From: Halichondria panicea
Lineage: Eukaryota > Porifera > Demospongiae > Suberitida > Halichondriidae
NCBI RefSeq assembly: GCF_963675165.1
Contig: NC_087381.1
Span: 1,364,001-1,428,000 of the forward strand
Length of the DNA: 64,000 nucleotides
Direction: 5' to 3'
Positions 11,101 through 26,100 of this stretch are shown piece after piece (within the stretch, counting starts at the first letter, position 1; each line of letters begins with the position of its first letter). A program made the position numbers and the translations under genes. Under the pieces are notes generated by a model. That model saw only the letters and a program-made list of their open reading frames with translations. It did no database searches and was not told the DNA's origin.

Positions 11101-14100
11101 ACGTTTTCTCGGCTCAGGTCAAGACGACAGGTAGATGACACTGTAGATCATGTGATCAACATTACCATGCCGACTGTGACTTGGTCTCAAGAGTTTGGAG
11201 AGACTAATATCAACGTGGACGTGAGGAGGTCGCTAAGAAACAGCTTCGATGTGGCTACAGGTATTACCGTAGAACTGAATATTGCATCACAACAGTAAAC
11301 TATAACTACTGTATATATATTCGCCATTAATTTCATAATGAGTTCCTAGATATCTACCCTCTGCTCCCACCCCCACTCTCCTCACATGATCACACCTACA
11401 CACTCTCACCCACCACCCACACACCCTCACAGCCCCACTCTCCTCCCACTACACATTCTCCCTCCATGATGAGACCTCCTTCATGGCAGATCTCCTCCTT
11501 AGCAACGGGCAGACTCGCTTGGAGATGCTCAGGACTGAAGTTTGTCTCCAAGGAACAGCATCTTATGACACCAACATTCTTACGGTAATTTTTGTTGTTT
11601 TTTGTATTGTTTTGGGCTGCTATGTACTTTGTGAGCGTATAAACGTAGGCCTGCATCTATTAACGTGCTTAGATTAGCTTTTGGGTTCAAATTAGAATAC
11701 TCCCATTTTGTGATAAAGCAGGTGCTACAAATATAACCTTGGAACACATAATTATATGGCACTATTAGTATTTTGTTATGTTACTGACAGTTAGTATATT
11801 ATGTTTATCTTGTAAACAAGTATTCGATAGCTTTCAGTTTTGCAGGATAACTGTTGATGCATGTTGTTTATGCTGTGATGGTACATTTTGTGTACATCAT
11901 CACAGCTCACTAGGTCACGTATCCGATGGTAATTGTTGTATTTTGTAGGTGACGTGTCATAAATTGTTTATTATGAAATCTAAATCAATCTTTCAATGTC
12001 ATGCATCACTGCAGAATGTCGACTACAACCTCACAGCTGCACAGTTTGAACGCTACACCTCCACTGTTCCCACCCTCCAATCTTCGTTCCGTACCTCCCA
12101 CTCACACATCACAGCATCACAGAGCTTGTACGATGACCTTGACAGCCAGTTCATATTGTCACTAAGTAACCTGCCGTCTCAATTCTCATTGGTCGATGAG
12201 GCTCTGAGTAGTTACCGTAGGGTGGTGGATCGTATCGAAGGAGACTTTGTTTTGAAGTCAAAAGTGGAGGAATTGTTTTCATCTGTCAACCAGACCTTCA
12301 TCGAGAGGAGGGGCGTGGCTACTGACTCTATACAGGTGTTAACAACATTGATACGCTGAATAATATTACTGATTTGTTAGAAAATATGGCCATAATTTTC
12401 ATGTAGTGTACCAGTAGTAACAAAAATTGACTTCTTTTTTCTGAAATTGCCGTACTTGCAACCTACCTCCCCCCATACACACACACTCACACATTTACTC
12501 CCCCCATACACACATACTCACACATGTACTCACAGCCACCCACCACACACACGCACACACACACATACAGTCCATAGCAGCAGCAGTCAGTGAGCTCCTT
12601 CCCTCAGCCCCTCAGGTTCTTAGCTCCGCCCTCTTAGTGGGGGGTCAATCGTTCACAGAATCCACCTTCTACGTCCCATATCTCCCCTATGCCCCCCAAC
12701 AAGCACTTGGCAACATCCTCACCGTCGTTAAGAGGTTAGAGAAGTTATGTATGATAAAATATAGGAGATGGTTCTAAGCGAACCTGCATGTCTGTTGTGG
12801 TCATCCTATATAACTATAATACAGCCAGGTTAATGAACCCCAAAGAATGTGTTTGGACGCAGGCCACCCTTCTATATAATATAGCCACTGTTGGTCGGTC
12901 TACCCAAGAGTGACTTTACACACACACACACACAGTGTTGAGACAGCTTTTTCCTCTCTGGAAGTCTTGGCGCTAAACCTGCTTAACCTGACTGGCGGGT
13001 TTGGGACCAACAGTGCCTGGTTGAGTCCATCCCCTCGAACACTGACCACACAGCTGGAACTACTAGTTTCAGAGGTGAGGATTGCCGTGGATACAGCCCA
13101 GAAGTGCGAGGACCAGGTGAGAAGGAGGGGAAGTTTTACATGGATTATTTTATTAATTACGTTTCACTGCTGTGAAAATTTACTGCGATACTAATTAACT
13201 ATAATGCTATTATGCCAGCGGCTATAATCTGTTGTATTAATTGGCATTTAGTCTATTGAATTTGCACCATTTAATCAAGGAAATAATTATATTGGAGCCT
13301 TTAAAATTAAAGTTAGTGCATTTATAGCAGTACTGTAGTGATCATTATTATCTTCTGTAGATCTACGATGGAGCCACTCTTGAACAGCTGCAAGCACTGA
13401 GCACTGCCCTGCAAGTCTACCTATATCCGGCCATCTCATTGCTAAGCAATGTGGGGGGGGAGATTCAGAGTGCCTCGGCAGAGCTAAACTCTGTTTACCA
13501 GGAGAGCAGGAACAGCCTCACAACTCTACAACTAGCGTGAGTTTAACTTCGATGTATGTTGTTAGTTAATAATAGACAAACACGTCATCTGTAAAGTAAA
13601 ACTTATCCTATAGAGGTCACCCTCTGTATATAATACTCTCAAGTGCACGTAGTGATGGACCCCAAAGTCTCTATAGCATGTGTTAGCAAGCGCAGTTAGG
13701 CCACCTCTTTATTACAGCCACTTTTGGTAAAGGTACCACTGTGAAAATAGACAGATCGTGCACTACATGTAGTAGTTCCAGAACTGTTCAGTCTCATAAG
13801 TTGAATCGTCCAAACTCAATTTACATGTATGTCCGAGTGGAAGCCTTAATCATACACAACGTGGTAAATGTTTGTGGTAGGTGATAAAGAATTAGCATAC
13901 CAGTGTTTACCACAAATTGTTTGTCTTGTCTATGACTATAAAAGGAGAGCTTTGTTGAGGATTAAACATAACTCTGGTCTCCCTTCAAAGCGAATAAATC
14001 TTTCGCCTTTTACTAAAGATTTCCGTGGAGGGGGGCACTCAATGAGTATGCACTGAATTTGTTTGCGGCCCCTTTATTGGGGCTTACATTTCAACAACAA

Positions 14101-17100
14101 AAAACAATGAAACTATTAACTACTGTCCAGTATATATGTGGACTGTATTCTTGAAGAGTCTTTTTGATATCGATATGTTGTGTAGTCTTCTCAATAGTTG
14201 ATGGTAGGGTAACATTTGTGTGTGACTCAATGCGGCAAAAATAAACAATGAAACTGCTTGCAAATGAAGGGGAAGAACATCACCATAATTATAGATAATT
14301 ATGCTACCTAAGCACACAACTAAAAATACATGCTGTGTACACGGTGACACTAAATAAGCAATATCCTGGATGTTGCCTGGACTGATACGCACGCCTACAC
14401 TCACTCAGGTATGATCAAGCTCGATCTGAAATTGATACAATCTTTGGCCCCAAGTTCCACCCGAAGTTTCCACGACGACTGAGGTCATGTGACGTGTCAT
14501 GTGGAAACTACCCCTCCACTGATGAGGGTCGCTATAACGATGGTATTGACTTGGTCAATGTAGAGGAGGTATGTACTTATACGCTCTAAAGCATTAGATG
14601 TTTATGATTTAATTGTTTTCCATCATTTTGTTGCTATTTTTTACAGTTCATTGCTCCGTTCTCGACTTACGTACAATCTCTCGAGCTAGTATCGCTTCCG
14701 AGTGACCTTCGACCCTTGTATACGGAACATGTCGGCTCCACCATCCTTATTCCTGCTGAGTCAGCATTCAGTGACATTCGCCTTATCATCCCGAATCTTG
14801 TACCATCAGTGGAAGTTGCTATGTCCACAGCAATCGTCCAATCAGGTGCCTTCATTTCAAGCAGCCTATCATTCGAGAGGACACTCTCTTATCACGTGGA
14901 AGCATTCAAAGTCCTGGAGGGGGAGTGGTTTAGGATAGATCCCACTCCCTTTTTGCAGCCGCTGATGGGCCCTCAAGTGAATGTGCAGTTTGATTGCAAC
15001 GATGTGGTAGTGTACGTTGGTGGCACAGTTGTGGAAAGACGGGCCCTGCTAGAGTCTACAGACGTTGTCATGGAGATGATGGGGAACCCACTTGTACAAG
15101 GTTCGTACATACATATTGCAGAAAGGGTGGGTGTATTTTCGCAAGGGTACAGAACATGTAATTATCTAAATTCGAGCTTACAAGTGATGATTGTATATTG
15201 AATTTTGTATATTTATATCGTTTGTTGAACAGTTTTCTTTGACTATAGGTATTCCCGATCATGAGTTTCCTCAGCCGTTTGATCATGTGATCCAAGGCGA
15301 TGATGTCATAACCTCCTCTGTGGGGGGTAGCAATATTACAGACGTCACCTTCTTCCAGAGCAGTACCCAAATCATGGTGGGGCCCATCCCAGTCCTGTTT
15401 GGTGAGATGCGTGAATAGATAGCATTTTATATTATTTTATAATGATTTAATGCAAGCATAAGGAAAAAACCACTTATTATAGCAACTGAATGCTAATGTA
15501 TAAAGGTATAGCCCTAAAAATATAGATGATACTATATTATACTGTTGCACGCTCGTGCCTGCGTGTGCCTTTATGGATACTTGCTAATAATTGAAAATGA
15601 TTTCATTGATGTTGTGGAAGATGATGTTCTTATACACATACAGAATTCTCTTCTGTTGGTTTGTACGGATTCTCCTACTCTCCTTCAATCAACCTCCTCT
15701 CTAAGAAACTCCACCTACCTGTCACACCCACTATCCATGCAAAAGCCCAGGGGTTTATGCGTACAGGGACGGGCACTCAGATAGCAGAAGTGGAGTTCAG
15801 CGGTACACTGCTACAGGCCTCGCTACCACAAGTGCTGAGTCAGGACTTCAACGTCTGGCCCCAGAAAGCAAGGTATACTGTATAATTATATACATGTATC
15901 AGAATAATTATGTGTATGCATTATATACATCGTGATTGTACCTTAATTATTCAATATAAGCACCTAGTCTCTAATTTATGTGCCAGTGACTCAACAGGGG
16001 TTCAAAGGTAAGATGCCGCCAAGCCCTCTGGAAACTCACTTAGGCAATAATTAAGTGACAGGCTCTGGGAAAAAGGCCATATTGGAGCAGATATTGGTAT
16101 TGAGCAATAGCCAGATTTATAGACTACAGTGTATAATCTCATAATAATTTTTCTTGGTTTATAGTTATCTACAGTCTTTCTACTACCACTGTGTAAAATC
16201 TGATGCTCTGAATCCAACGCGTTCCACCGAAGCGCTTTGTCCAAGCAGACACCATTACCTTACTTTTCCCAATTTAGCAATCTTTAAGTGGGTGTTTCTC
16301 AATACCGCTATTTCAGAACTTTGAGTTTCTAACGCGCATAACTCAGGCATGAAAAGAGGTATGTGCAAACTAAGCATATCAATGCATAGGCAATTCTTTG
16401 CTCTATCATCTGGTATTTAAATCTCAACAATTGTAGCCTGCTCCAATATGGCCTTTTTCCCAGAGCCTGTCTGATGAGACGTTACACTATGTATATTTTG
16501 CAAGGTAACATAAAAGTACTTAATTACTTGCACATAGACTACAGTGTATAATCTCATAATAATTTTAAAATTCTGTAATAATTCTGTAATAATTTTGAAC
16601 AATTGCATGTAACTTAAAACAGTAGTATCGATCATGTCAATAATAAGAGTTTATATAGCTATTCTTGAGAGAATGTATTCTGTTCCTGTCGTCTTACGTT
16701 CCTCGATGCTGAAACCTTGTAGAGTAGCCGCTTGCCACATTAGTGAGAAATCACTGTGTTTACAACAATTAAACGTTATCGTCATTAGCGACGGTCTTTC
16801 GAGCAATTTCCGATAATCCTCAAGTTTAAATTTATGCAAGTTTATGCAATTAAGCCGTAGTCGCGTCATTTCAAAGTATTTTAACAGTTTAGAGATATAT
16901 TGCGGCTGTATTCGAGTAGCTATTAATTGTCCAAGTTTGATTGGTTTAAAATCACCTTTAAATGAAACGTGGCGACTGAACTCGAGAGATTTGCGTTGTA
17001 GGATGCTCTCGTCGATTTCTTCCAGTTGTGCTCTGAGCTTATCAGAAGGTGTTCTATCACCTGATTGAGAAATTGACGACTGGTGCTGACCAGGTGGCCG

Positions 17101-20100
17101 TGGTCTCGCGAGCGTGTATTCTTTATCACTCGCATCTCTTGAAATGAGTATAATTCGTAATGTAAGAGTTTGTTCTTGCGAAGATGGAGTGGAAAGAAAT
17201 GCGTACAATATGCTCAAAAATGTCTCAGTGCAAACGAAACTAATGTAAATATCAAGATGCTGCAGATTTTGATTTTTAACCGATATCTGCAACCACGTCT
17301 TAACAACAGATACAGGTGTTTCAATTCTGTAGTCCGTATTATAATCAGAGTGATGTATGGAGATTGATTTTAATGAAGATTGGTATTCGAAAATGGCGTT
17401 TAATTTTCCGAGGTGGTCTTGAGATAATGTAGGGTCTGATATGAATTTAAACGTCTGTAGGTTGTTGCATGATGTCGTAAGTAGCATAGTTACGCAATCG
17501 ATCACTTTTTCTGCTTCTTCAGTTTGGATGGTTAGGGATGTTAGTTTAGGCCTGGACCTTAACAGCGCTAGTTCTATTAACAGTTGTGAGGTTTCTTCAA
17601 TGTTTTCACTACTAAAAATATACAACTGCTTCGAGTAATTGCTAAATGTTATGGACTCCACGTTCTTCAACATCTCTGTCAAAGCCCCGAGATAATTACC
17701 ACCCTGATCACGAGCATTATGAAGAAAGGTGCCAAAAGTCGAAAATGTAATATCCATCGATTTGAGACAAAAACCGGTTTTGTTAATCAATTCTATGGCC
17801 GTCAAATCGGGCAAAAATCGGCTATTTTGAGCGAAGAATTTCACGTAGCGTGGAGGGATCCTTTGCGTGGCTTCACAAGCTCTGTGGTACACTTCTCCGG
17901 GGGGGACCACCCCTCTCATTAGTGTCATCTGATGACAAGATAGTGCCTCAGATCTAGTGGTGCCGTCTTCGACAGTTGGTGATTTTTCGTTTTGATCTTC
18001 GCGTTTAATCGCAACCAAGTAGTTGATAATGTCCACCGGATGTTTATCAATCGGACCATCAGTGGATATAGCCCCACCCTCCCACGGACTGTACGCTCTG
18101 AAGCGATTCAAAGTCATAAAATAGCCGTGTGGCCGACTACAGTTTAGAATATTCTTTGCAAATCTATCGAAAAGTGAATGCTTCCAATTTTCCACACGTG
18201 TTCTAATAACAAAATGCTCTTCGTTTAGTTGCTCCCAAATTGATTCCATATCGATATCGGCTATAAATTGAGGAGAACTTTCCAATTGACAAACATCTAT
18301 AATTGGTAGTCTCAGTAGAAACTTGGTTCGATAGGCTTTTGGTAACAAACACAGATCTTCTGTTTTGTAGCTGTCGAGTGTCCACATAATGTGATCAAAA
18401 CAAAGAGACTCGAGAGAGCTTGCAGTAGCCATTACAATTATGTTATATTGAGTGTCTCTCTTTAGTATCTAAAGCTATTGATAGATGCTTTTACTTTGTT
18501 TAGCTATAGTACTGTTTTGGCGACACCCCTAAAGTGTGCGTTATCACATGATTATAATTAAAATTCTTTATCCTTAAAAGGAGGTTGTTTAGGAAGCCAA
18601 TGATTAAAGCCGTATGTGTGTAACCAGAATTCTGTCCATACATCCATTAAGCCAATTTAGTGGTATTGACTGACTGGTACAGTATTACTACAATGTTTTG
18701 CGAAGCAAACGTTGCAAGTGCTAATAGCCTTTCATCGCTATACCTTAACGTTATGATGATAGTACACCCCACACCGCACACAATCATTGATATCCACACA
18801 CACGTACACACACACAGCTCCACAATGGACGTCATTCTTGTCCCCTCTACGCTCACACTCACCTCTCGTCTTCTCCGACTCACAGGGGGCGTGGCCGAAC
18901 AGGAAACCCTCCAGACAAATACTCTAGTACGATATTCGATACCAGCATTCAATCAAAGCGAATTCTACTATGAAGGGACTTTAGCTGATACTACACCTCC
19001 TGTTTTTACGCCTTTGCCATACTCCTCCGTCCAATCTGCAGAATGTTTTGTGAGGCAGTTACCAGGGAAACCATACAACAATCCTACGTTTGAGTTAGAA
19101 GCCGACGTGAGTGATCCTGACAGTCTTTTAAACATTTTCTACCAAGTAGGCACGTACGAAAATAGCGGTGATGTCATCGAGAAAACAGAAATTGGTGGCA
19201 CAAGTATTGTCGTTCCCTCTCAACTTATTTCCCGTTATGACCTATACTTTACTATCTCTGCTCGCAATCTGAATGGGATCGAATCTTTCGCTACCTGCAA
19301 GTTACCCGTAGGCACATACTACGATCGCAGTCCCCCTCTTGCTAGAGTGATACCAATACGAAGCGTCTCTAGTCACTCGTCGAAAATTCGAGCTCTCCTC
19401 AGTCTGTTCGACGAGGCGGGCTTTGAAGGGCCGCAAGAGGTTGCCATAGGAACCGTGCCTGGTGAGGACGGTGACGATGTGATGGCCTGGAGAGTTTGGA
19501 ATGCATCGTTGATCAGTACACCACCAGAGGATTCTGGGAATGCTCTGGATCAATTCAGTTTTGGAAGAGTAAGTTATTATTATAAGCTATTTTCATAGCA
19601 AAAGAAAAATGTAAGTAGAGTTTTAGATAAGTCCAATGGAGGTGCCTGCATGCCTGTTTAGTCAGAATAATATTATATGCATGCTAAGTACAGAGCCAGT
19701 AGAACTTCAAATGTTGCTTGTACTTAGTTTCAACTATATCCGGGCTATAGAGTCAAAGTTATAAATTTGCTACGTGTTCAATTTTTATTACAATGTGGCG
19801 TTTCACCCTATACAGCCGGGTCGCCTAACTACAGACATTGTACGAACCCTAACCTCAGTGGACGACCTCATTTCTTGTGCTCTGAACTGTCTAAACAATT
19901 CCAACTGCCTCTCCTTCGACTACTCCCAACAAGAAGCCACTTGTAGTATCCATGGTAACATCGAGGGACCCACCTCCGCTCAAAATTCCCATTCTCTCTA
20001 TCCGTTCCAAAACACTGATGTTTATTTCGAGTCGTTTGAGAACGTTTATGAAACTCCCATTTTAAGGACAGCCGGAAATTATTATCATTACGAAAAGCTT

Positions 20101-23100
20101 GGTGTCGGAAATACTACAGAGTTGGAATTTTCTGATTTGTTTTTCGAGCATAACACTATGTACTTTATCAATTTACGAATCAGAAACAAACTTGGTGTTG
20201 AGGATATTGTGTCATCGACTGGTTTTCTGGTGGACCTTGCGCCGCCCTATCCCGGTATGATTAGGAATGCTGCTAGCGATGTCTTGGTCAGCGATGGTTG
20301 TAATGTGGGCGTGGTCATCCCTGGTTGCATTGACGACAGCGGAGCAGCAAATCACAGGTAAGATATGATATGTGCATACAGTATCTGGTTGAATGTAAGC
20401 TAAAAACACTTTTGAGGGAAATTGCTAGGCAATGCAATTGTTTCGTTGATCCTCCCTATAGCTATTTGATTAGGTGTTTTAAAATCGCAAACTAAATTCA
20501 TAGGCAATGAAGCTTGCTGACACCCCAAATGAGTTACCATCGCACATGATCAGTATACTATCCTGCTCATTCTTTCTGCAGGGTGATTGTGGATGGACCT
20601 GCCTCAGGCACTGTGTTCAATGGCCCCTCCCCCGCTCTGGACGCCATGCACACCAGCACCAACAACTACATTATCGGTCAGCCCCATGCACACAATCTCA
20701 TAATTATGTATATTCTACGTTTTGTTAGCTTGCATATAAATGCGTATCACCCACTGAACTGCATGTAGACACGTTATTGTAGTCTATTAAAATAGGTAGT
20801 GCTAAGTGGCCACATTAAAAAATTGGAAATGTTTGTACCTACATAATTATATCAAGTGCAAAATTATCGGCTTTCTCATAAATAAGTATCCTCATTGTAA
20901 AGTCTGTATACACTACCCCTACAGCTCACTGGCATGGCTTCCAAGACCTCCAGTCGTCTATCTATGCCTACACTTGGTGTATCGGCACTAGCATCGGGTC
21001 ATGTGACCTCCTACCTCCCACAGACCCACATGCAGCCCTCGGACTGACCATACCCGAGACATGGACCAATACCGGTTTAGCGAGTTTCCAAAACCTTTCG
21101 GACGGGTCTTACTTCATCACTGTGCAAGCTATCAGCAATGTCGTCTACGGCGGACCGCTAGCTACAACTGTACATCATTCGACACCATATATAATTGATA
21201 CGACTCCGCCCATCATTGAAGAAGTTTTCAACATCCAGTACAACTACACGTCGAACGAACTGAGTCTGGAGTATAACTTGTCTGATTCCGGTTCTGGTAT
21301 CGGAAATGTGGACATTGCTATTGGACGGACTCCTCGTGACACTGGGTTGCTAGGGTGGACTGCACAAGGGATGAGTGGGCGTGGCTCCATCGTCGTGGTG
21401 ATACCGGACGGTGTACCAGGGTGGGTAAAGCTTAGAGCAACAAATAATGGTGAGTGGACAATGGCATGGCCAAATTGCTTACCTCTTAAAGTACTTTGCA
21501 TGACACCTAATAGAAAGATCTCTTTCTAACCTTTCAGAAATTTTTAATTTGATCCACGGAATTCAAGTTTTATAGCAGCTGAAAGAGTCCTGAACCATTG
21601 ATTAAACGGGGGGGGGGGGGGGTTGAGAGAAAATTTGACATTTATCGACGTTGAACCATAAATAATTAAAATTCATGGTATGTTTTGTTTGTTGCAGCTG
21701 GCCTGAGGAGTATCGCCGTAGCTGAAAATTCCATCATGGTTGATCGCACACCCCCTCTGGCTGGTACAGTCAACGATGGCTCTGAAATCTCATTGGACGC
21801 CAGTTATCAGTCATCTCTGGATACGCTCTGTGTGAACTGGGAGGGGTTTAGCGACCCAGAGTCTGGAGTGGCTGAAATTGAGTGGACAGTCGGTAATTGA
21901 TTTCAGCGATTACAGCATCAATTATTATAAATTATGTATCGACAACCTTCAGTTTCGGTTTCAAAATAATATTATGTAGCATGTTACAGTAGCATTATCG
22001 TATATTAGCAGAAAATACATGTACTCTCGATCACATACAGTGAAACCTGTCTATTAGATAGTATGACTACTATCTAATAGACATGGGCATACAGATCAAC
22101 AGTGGCTGTAATACAGTGGCGTAGGAAGCACGGGTGCTCAGGGTGCTGGAGCACCCCCTTATCTCATGCTACCTTACCTACTTGCTCCATGAAGTTCAGA
22201 ACAGCTAGCTAGCTTGATAGAGCAGCTAGCTAGCTAGTAGTCGAGCTAGTAGCTAATAGTTACTGAGCTAGCTAGCTATACTATACTAGCATAGTTACGT
22301 ACACAGTACAAAGGTCAGCTAGATGAACCACATCTTAGATATCTCTTATAAAGAGCAAGTACATTGCACATCTTTTAAACGAACATGAACCTGATGATGA
22401 ACATGTTCCTTATTGTATATTCATACCCACTCTATAGTATATTATACTAGCAGAACAATTTATCCAGGTATAAACTCACGTAGAATTAATTATTTGGGCA
22501 AATTTTGATACTGATAATTTTATACCAAATTTGCTCAGAATTTATCTCCGGGAATGTAGAATGCCAAAATTTTCCGGGGCAAGCCCCCGGACCCCCAGAT
22601 TTTTCGGTGGCCTCCAGCCACATCAGCACCCCCTTACAAAAACAGCTTCCTACTCCTCTGTAATAGAAGGTGGCCTGCTAACACAGGTCCAATTATACAT
22701 TGAGGCCTGGTTGTATTATAGAGGGTGGCCTGCTTTCAGGGTGACCGTAATCATAAAACTTCCATAACTTAAAACCCTTCAGCTGCTAGCTCAGGCTCAG
22801 GCTTACTGCCAGTATTGTATACAGTAACTATACGATTTGTCGTTTTAACTGTGTGTCTATACTATTACAGGTATCACCAGTTCTTATGGCTCTGGATTTG
22901 CGACACTCCCTCTGTCACCATCGGAGATAGCGGGTCACATGACTTGCATGTCTGGCCTTGCTCTCATTCACAATACGACATACTACTCGTTTTTATCAGT
23001 TACCAACGGCGCCATGACACCACTCACTACCACTGTCGGATCTAACGGAGGTTACTAAATATGATTATGTACATGTATAGTAAACACATAATTATAGTGG

Positions 23101-26100
23101 AAAATGTTTTAAGCGATTTGGATAAGTACTTCCCCATTAGATCAGTTGAGTCCCAAACCTGCACATACAACCCCCACACGCACACACACACACACACACA
23201 TACACACACACACACAAACAGTTCGCACCGACGTCACCCCACCCTCCACGGGCACTGTTAGTGATGGACCACACCCTACTATCGACCGTCACTTCTCTGA
23301 TTCCCACACAACTGTGTCTGCCACATGGTACAATGTGATGGACTACGAATCCGCCATAGACACGTACACAGTGACTGTGTACAGACGATTGTTAGATAGC
23401 TCCACCATCGACACATTACATCAAGAACGAGTTTCCGGAAATGTGAATGAAATAACGTGGAACGTTTTTTCGTTGTTGAACGGAGATTTTATCACTGTTC
23501 AAGTTCGGGCCTTCAATGGAGCTGGTCTAACATCTACTCAGATATCTGATGGCGTTACTATCGATTTAACTCCTCCGGAGCTAGCGTATATCGTAGATGG
23601 ACTTAACCCCTCGGTTGACGAACAATTTCAAGCTAATACTGACAGTATACAAGTCGCATGGAACACTACAGATAACGAATCAGGTGTTGCAATAATCGAA
23701 GGAGCAATCTACGAAGTTGGAGGATCCCGTATAAGGAAAATATATCCCATTGATGGATCTACGGAATCAATACCCGCTAGCGAAAGGTCGTGGTTTGTTG
23801 ATAGTCTACAACTTGTTTCAGGGCTTCAATATTTCGTTTCGATCACCTTCACAAATGGAGCTGGTTTACGATCTGTTTTTAATACGAATGGTGTTATAAT
23901 TGACTCTACCCTGCCCGCTGTTGAGTGGGTATTAATCATGAGTGATACTTATACCGATATGGACGCAGTTAGTACAGTTGACAGTATCTCAGATCGAATC
24001 AATGTCAGGTGGTCTGCTTTTGATCCCGAGTCTGGAATTGCTTACTATCTCACGGGAATCGTTAATGAAAATTTTACAGCTGTGACCCCCAATATGACAT
24101 TTGACGGCTCATCATCTGGGGGGCTTATTGACGATTTCTCTCTGACCCCTGGAACAGAAGTGTACCACTTGGTCGTGTTTGCAGTCAATAATGTTGGAAC
24201 TGTGTCTGTTCCGGTTTATTCAAGTCAATTTAGGTACGTATGCACGTATGTTTGTGAGTGTGTCAGATACAGAAAACAATTAAGCAACCTGAAAAAACAA
24301 AAATAATGCTCCAATTTGCTACATGTAGGCTACCATAATAAATGATCTTAGTATAATATATATAAAATTATGCTGTAAACGAGCTAGGGGGGGGGGGGTT
24401 GTAGTTAAACATATTTTTTCAACAGCGATTTAACCATTAAAATTTATTATTCAATCCTTCGTTGTTCCCTCAGGGTTGTCGATGGAGACAGTGCAGGTGT
24501 GGTCATCGATGGGGATTCCCCTGATCGTACGGACATTGATTACACCAACGAGGTGACTACTGTCACTACTCAATTCTACGACTTCAACAGCCAGACGTGT
24601 GGCGGGATATCCGAGTACGAATGGGCAGTGGGTGTGGCAGATGAAGAAGGGAGTGTGGCCAAGGAGAGTGTGATGTCATTCACAACTCGAGGCATCGTCA
24701 CCCTTGACATGCCTGGTTCCGGATATGCGCAAACCTCCATTCCAAATCTGTCTTCGTACGCCGGAAAGCGACTCTTTATTACGGTTCGAGGGATCACAGA
24801 TTGTGGGAAGATTTTGGAATCGACTTCGAATGGCTTTATCATCGTAACTCAACCCCCATCCCTCCGAATCTTCGGTATTGGCCCTGATGCTACTGAGCAT
24901 GCTCAAATCGACGGCAATGTGTACCAGAGTGAGAGTACTTTCTCCGTTTCTTGGGAGGTTTCACGAGAGACTAACAAGCATACGTTCGTCAAAGTGGGTA
25001 CCTTTCCCGGCGGAGACGATATAACAGACAAAACAGAAATTTTTGAGAATTATTTCAGAGGTGTACTCTCGTCTGGTGAGGGAATTCCCCTGTACGTTAC
25101 CGTAACTGCTGTGGATGGTGCCGAGCTCAAGTCCATTGCTATTAGCGATGCTGTTGTCATGGATATCAGCCCTCCTATTTTAGAAGTGGTGAGTTATTAA
25201 AGTACAGTATAGAAATAATACTTACGTCCGCTTGTTATCCTCTTATTATCAAAGGAGTATAAAAGAAGAGAGGGCATGCAACTCCTATATGAGCAGAGTT
25301 CAAACGTGGGCGGATGAATGTACATGACTGTGCACATGAAATGAAATTTCTATTTTTAGCACTTCATGCAAATGCACACATTCCTCCGCCCACGTTTGAA
25401 CTCTGCTAGCTACGTGTACTGATAGTGGAGTTGCATGCCCTCTCTTCTTTTATACGCCCTTGTTATTATATGATTGTACAGTGTAATCTTTCAATCATGG
25501 CACTGTACTTAATCTTCTGCTGTATTATAGAAACGTAATATAATTGTCTTCTATGGATGTTCCATTATAAAATCATATGATTTTTGTGTGGGAGAGATAC
25601 CCAACTCACCCTCTCACACACACACACCTCACACACATCACTCACACACACACATACACACCCACACACCACCCACCTTCACACACAGGTATCCAGCTCT
25701 CTCTGGTTCTACCCTAACAGTCCCCAGCGTTTGTTTGTTGATCCGTCACTACCCAGCACTGCTGTGATCAATCTTGAACTGTCACGCTTGATAGATCCCG
25801 AAAGTGGAATCTCCGAAGTCGCTATATCTATTGGAGCCAGCCCCAATGACCAATCGGTTTTGAATCAAACCACCCTCACTCTTGGAACAAACTTAACGTC
25901 AATTCAATCGCCTCTCTTTTCTATTGCTCAAGGCGTAGATGAACTGCACATTGATATCTATATTACGAATCTTGCTGGAGTTGAAATTGTCATTCCTCTA
26001 GCCCCCCTGCGTTGCACACCAGTACCCCCCACATTCGAGGGTGTTGTGCTTGTACAACCGAATGCACGATCAGCAAATTACAGCAGCCAGGGTTTTGATA

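Larger units (their letters stand above)
5107..11584 (+). other. Module A1: large lipid transfer protein (vitellogenin N-like) region, exons 1-8
   Basis: Exons: 5107-5292, 5833-6153, 6354-6907, 7285-7445, 10115-10353, 10585-10721, 11118-11260, 11433-11584. Residues 40-170 have the LLTP N-sheet look: RYSYQYNS…, FSFTLNSHGGLSEL, then PQVLAFKKSVVKLLST, which resembles the 'iKrgilslLq' helix of vitellogenin, apoB and MTP. Residues about 240-530 are helical HEAT-like repeats with LLTP-type lines such as ATVIDSIGNARSE and IRHAAVNAIRGFGSEES. Basic sites RLRR (419-422) and RSRR (533-536) could be furin sites; insect apolipophorin is cut this way. Assignment rests on pattern, not on an alignment. Confidence 0.68.
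18818..25188 (+). other. Module A3: first half of the beta-sandwich array with a PAN/apple-like insert, exons 17-24
   Basis: Exons: 18818-19568, 19816-20357, 20582-20676, 20925-21449, 21698-21892, 22871-23050, 23222-24233, 24474-25188. Each repeat carries DxTPPxxG…DG at its start, W…DxESGI in the middle and a Y…V.A.N.aGL line near its end, as in FN3-like or Ig-like extracellular repeats. Examples are VDRTPPLAGTVNDG, FSDPESGVAEIEWTVG and IDTTPPIIEEVF. Exon 18 begins with a PAN/apple-like segment, SCALNCLNNSNCLSFDYS, with paired cysteines. The repeats carry a recurring AIGTxPGxDD motif. Confidence 0.7.

Noticed and set aside
11350..11584. Alternative acceptor at 11349 for exon 8
   Set aside because: It gives a Pro/Ser/Thr-rich reading and shifts the frame so that the next junction no longer fits. 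Acceptor 11432 keeps the phase and yields a natural beta-type sequence.
23061..23261. Frames starting with His-Thr runs
   Set aside because: These come from CA repeats in introns. The real exon starts at 23222 after the repeat-borne acceptor.
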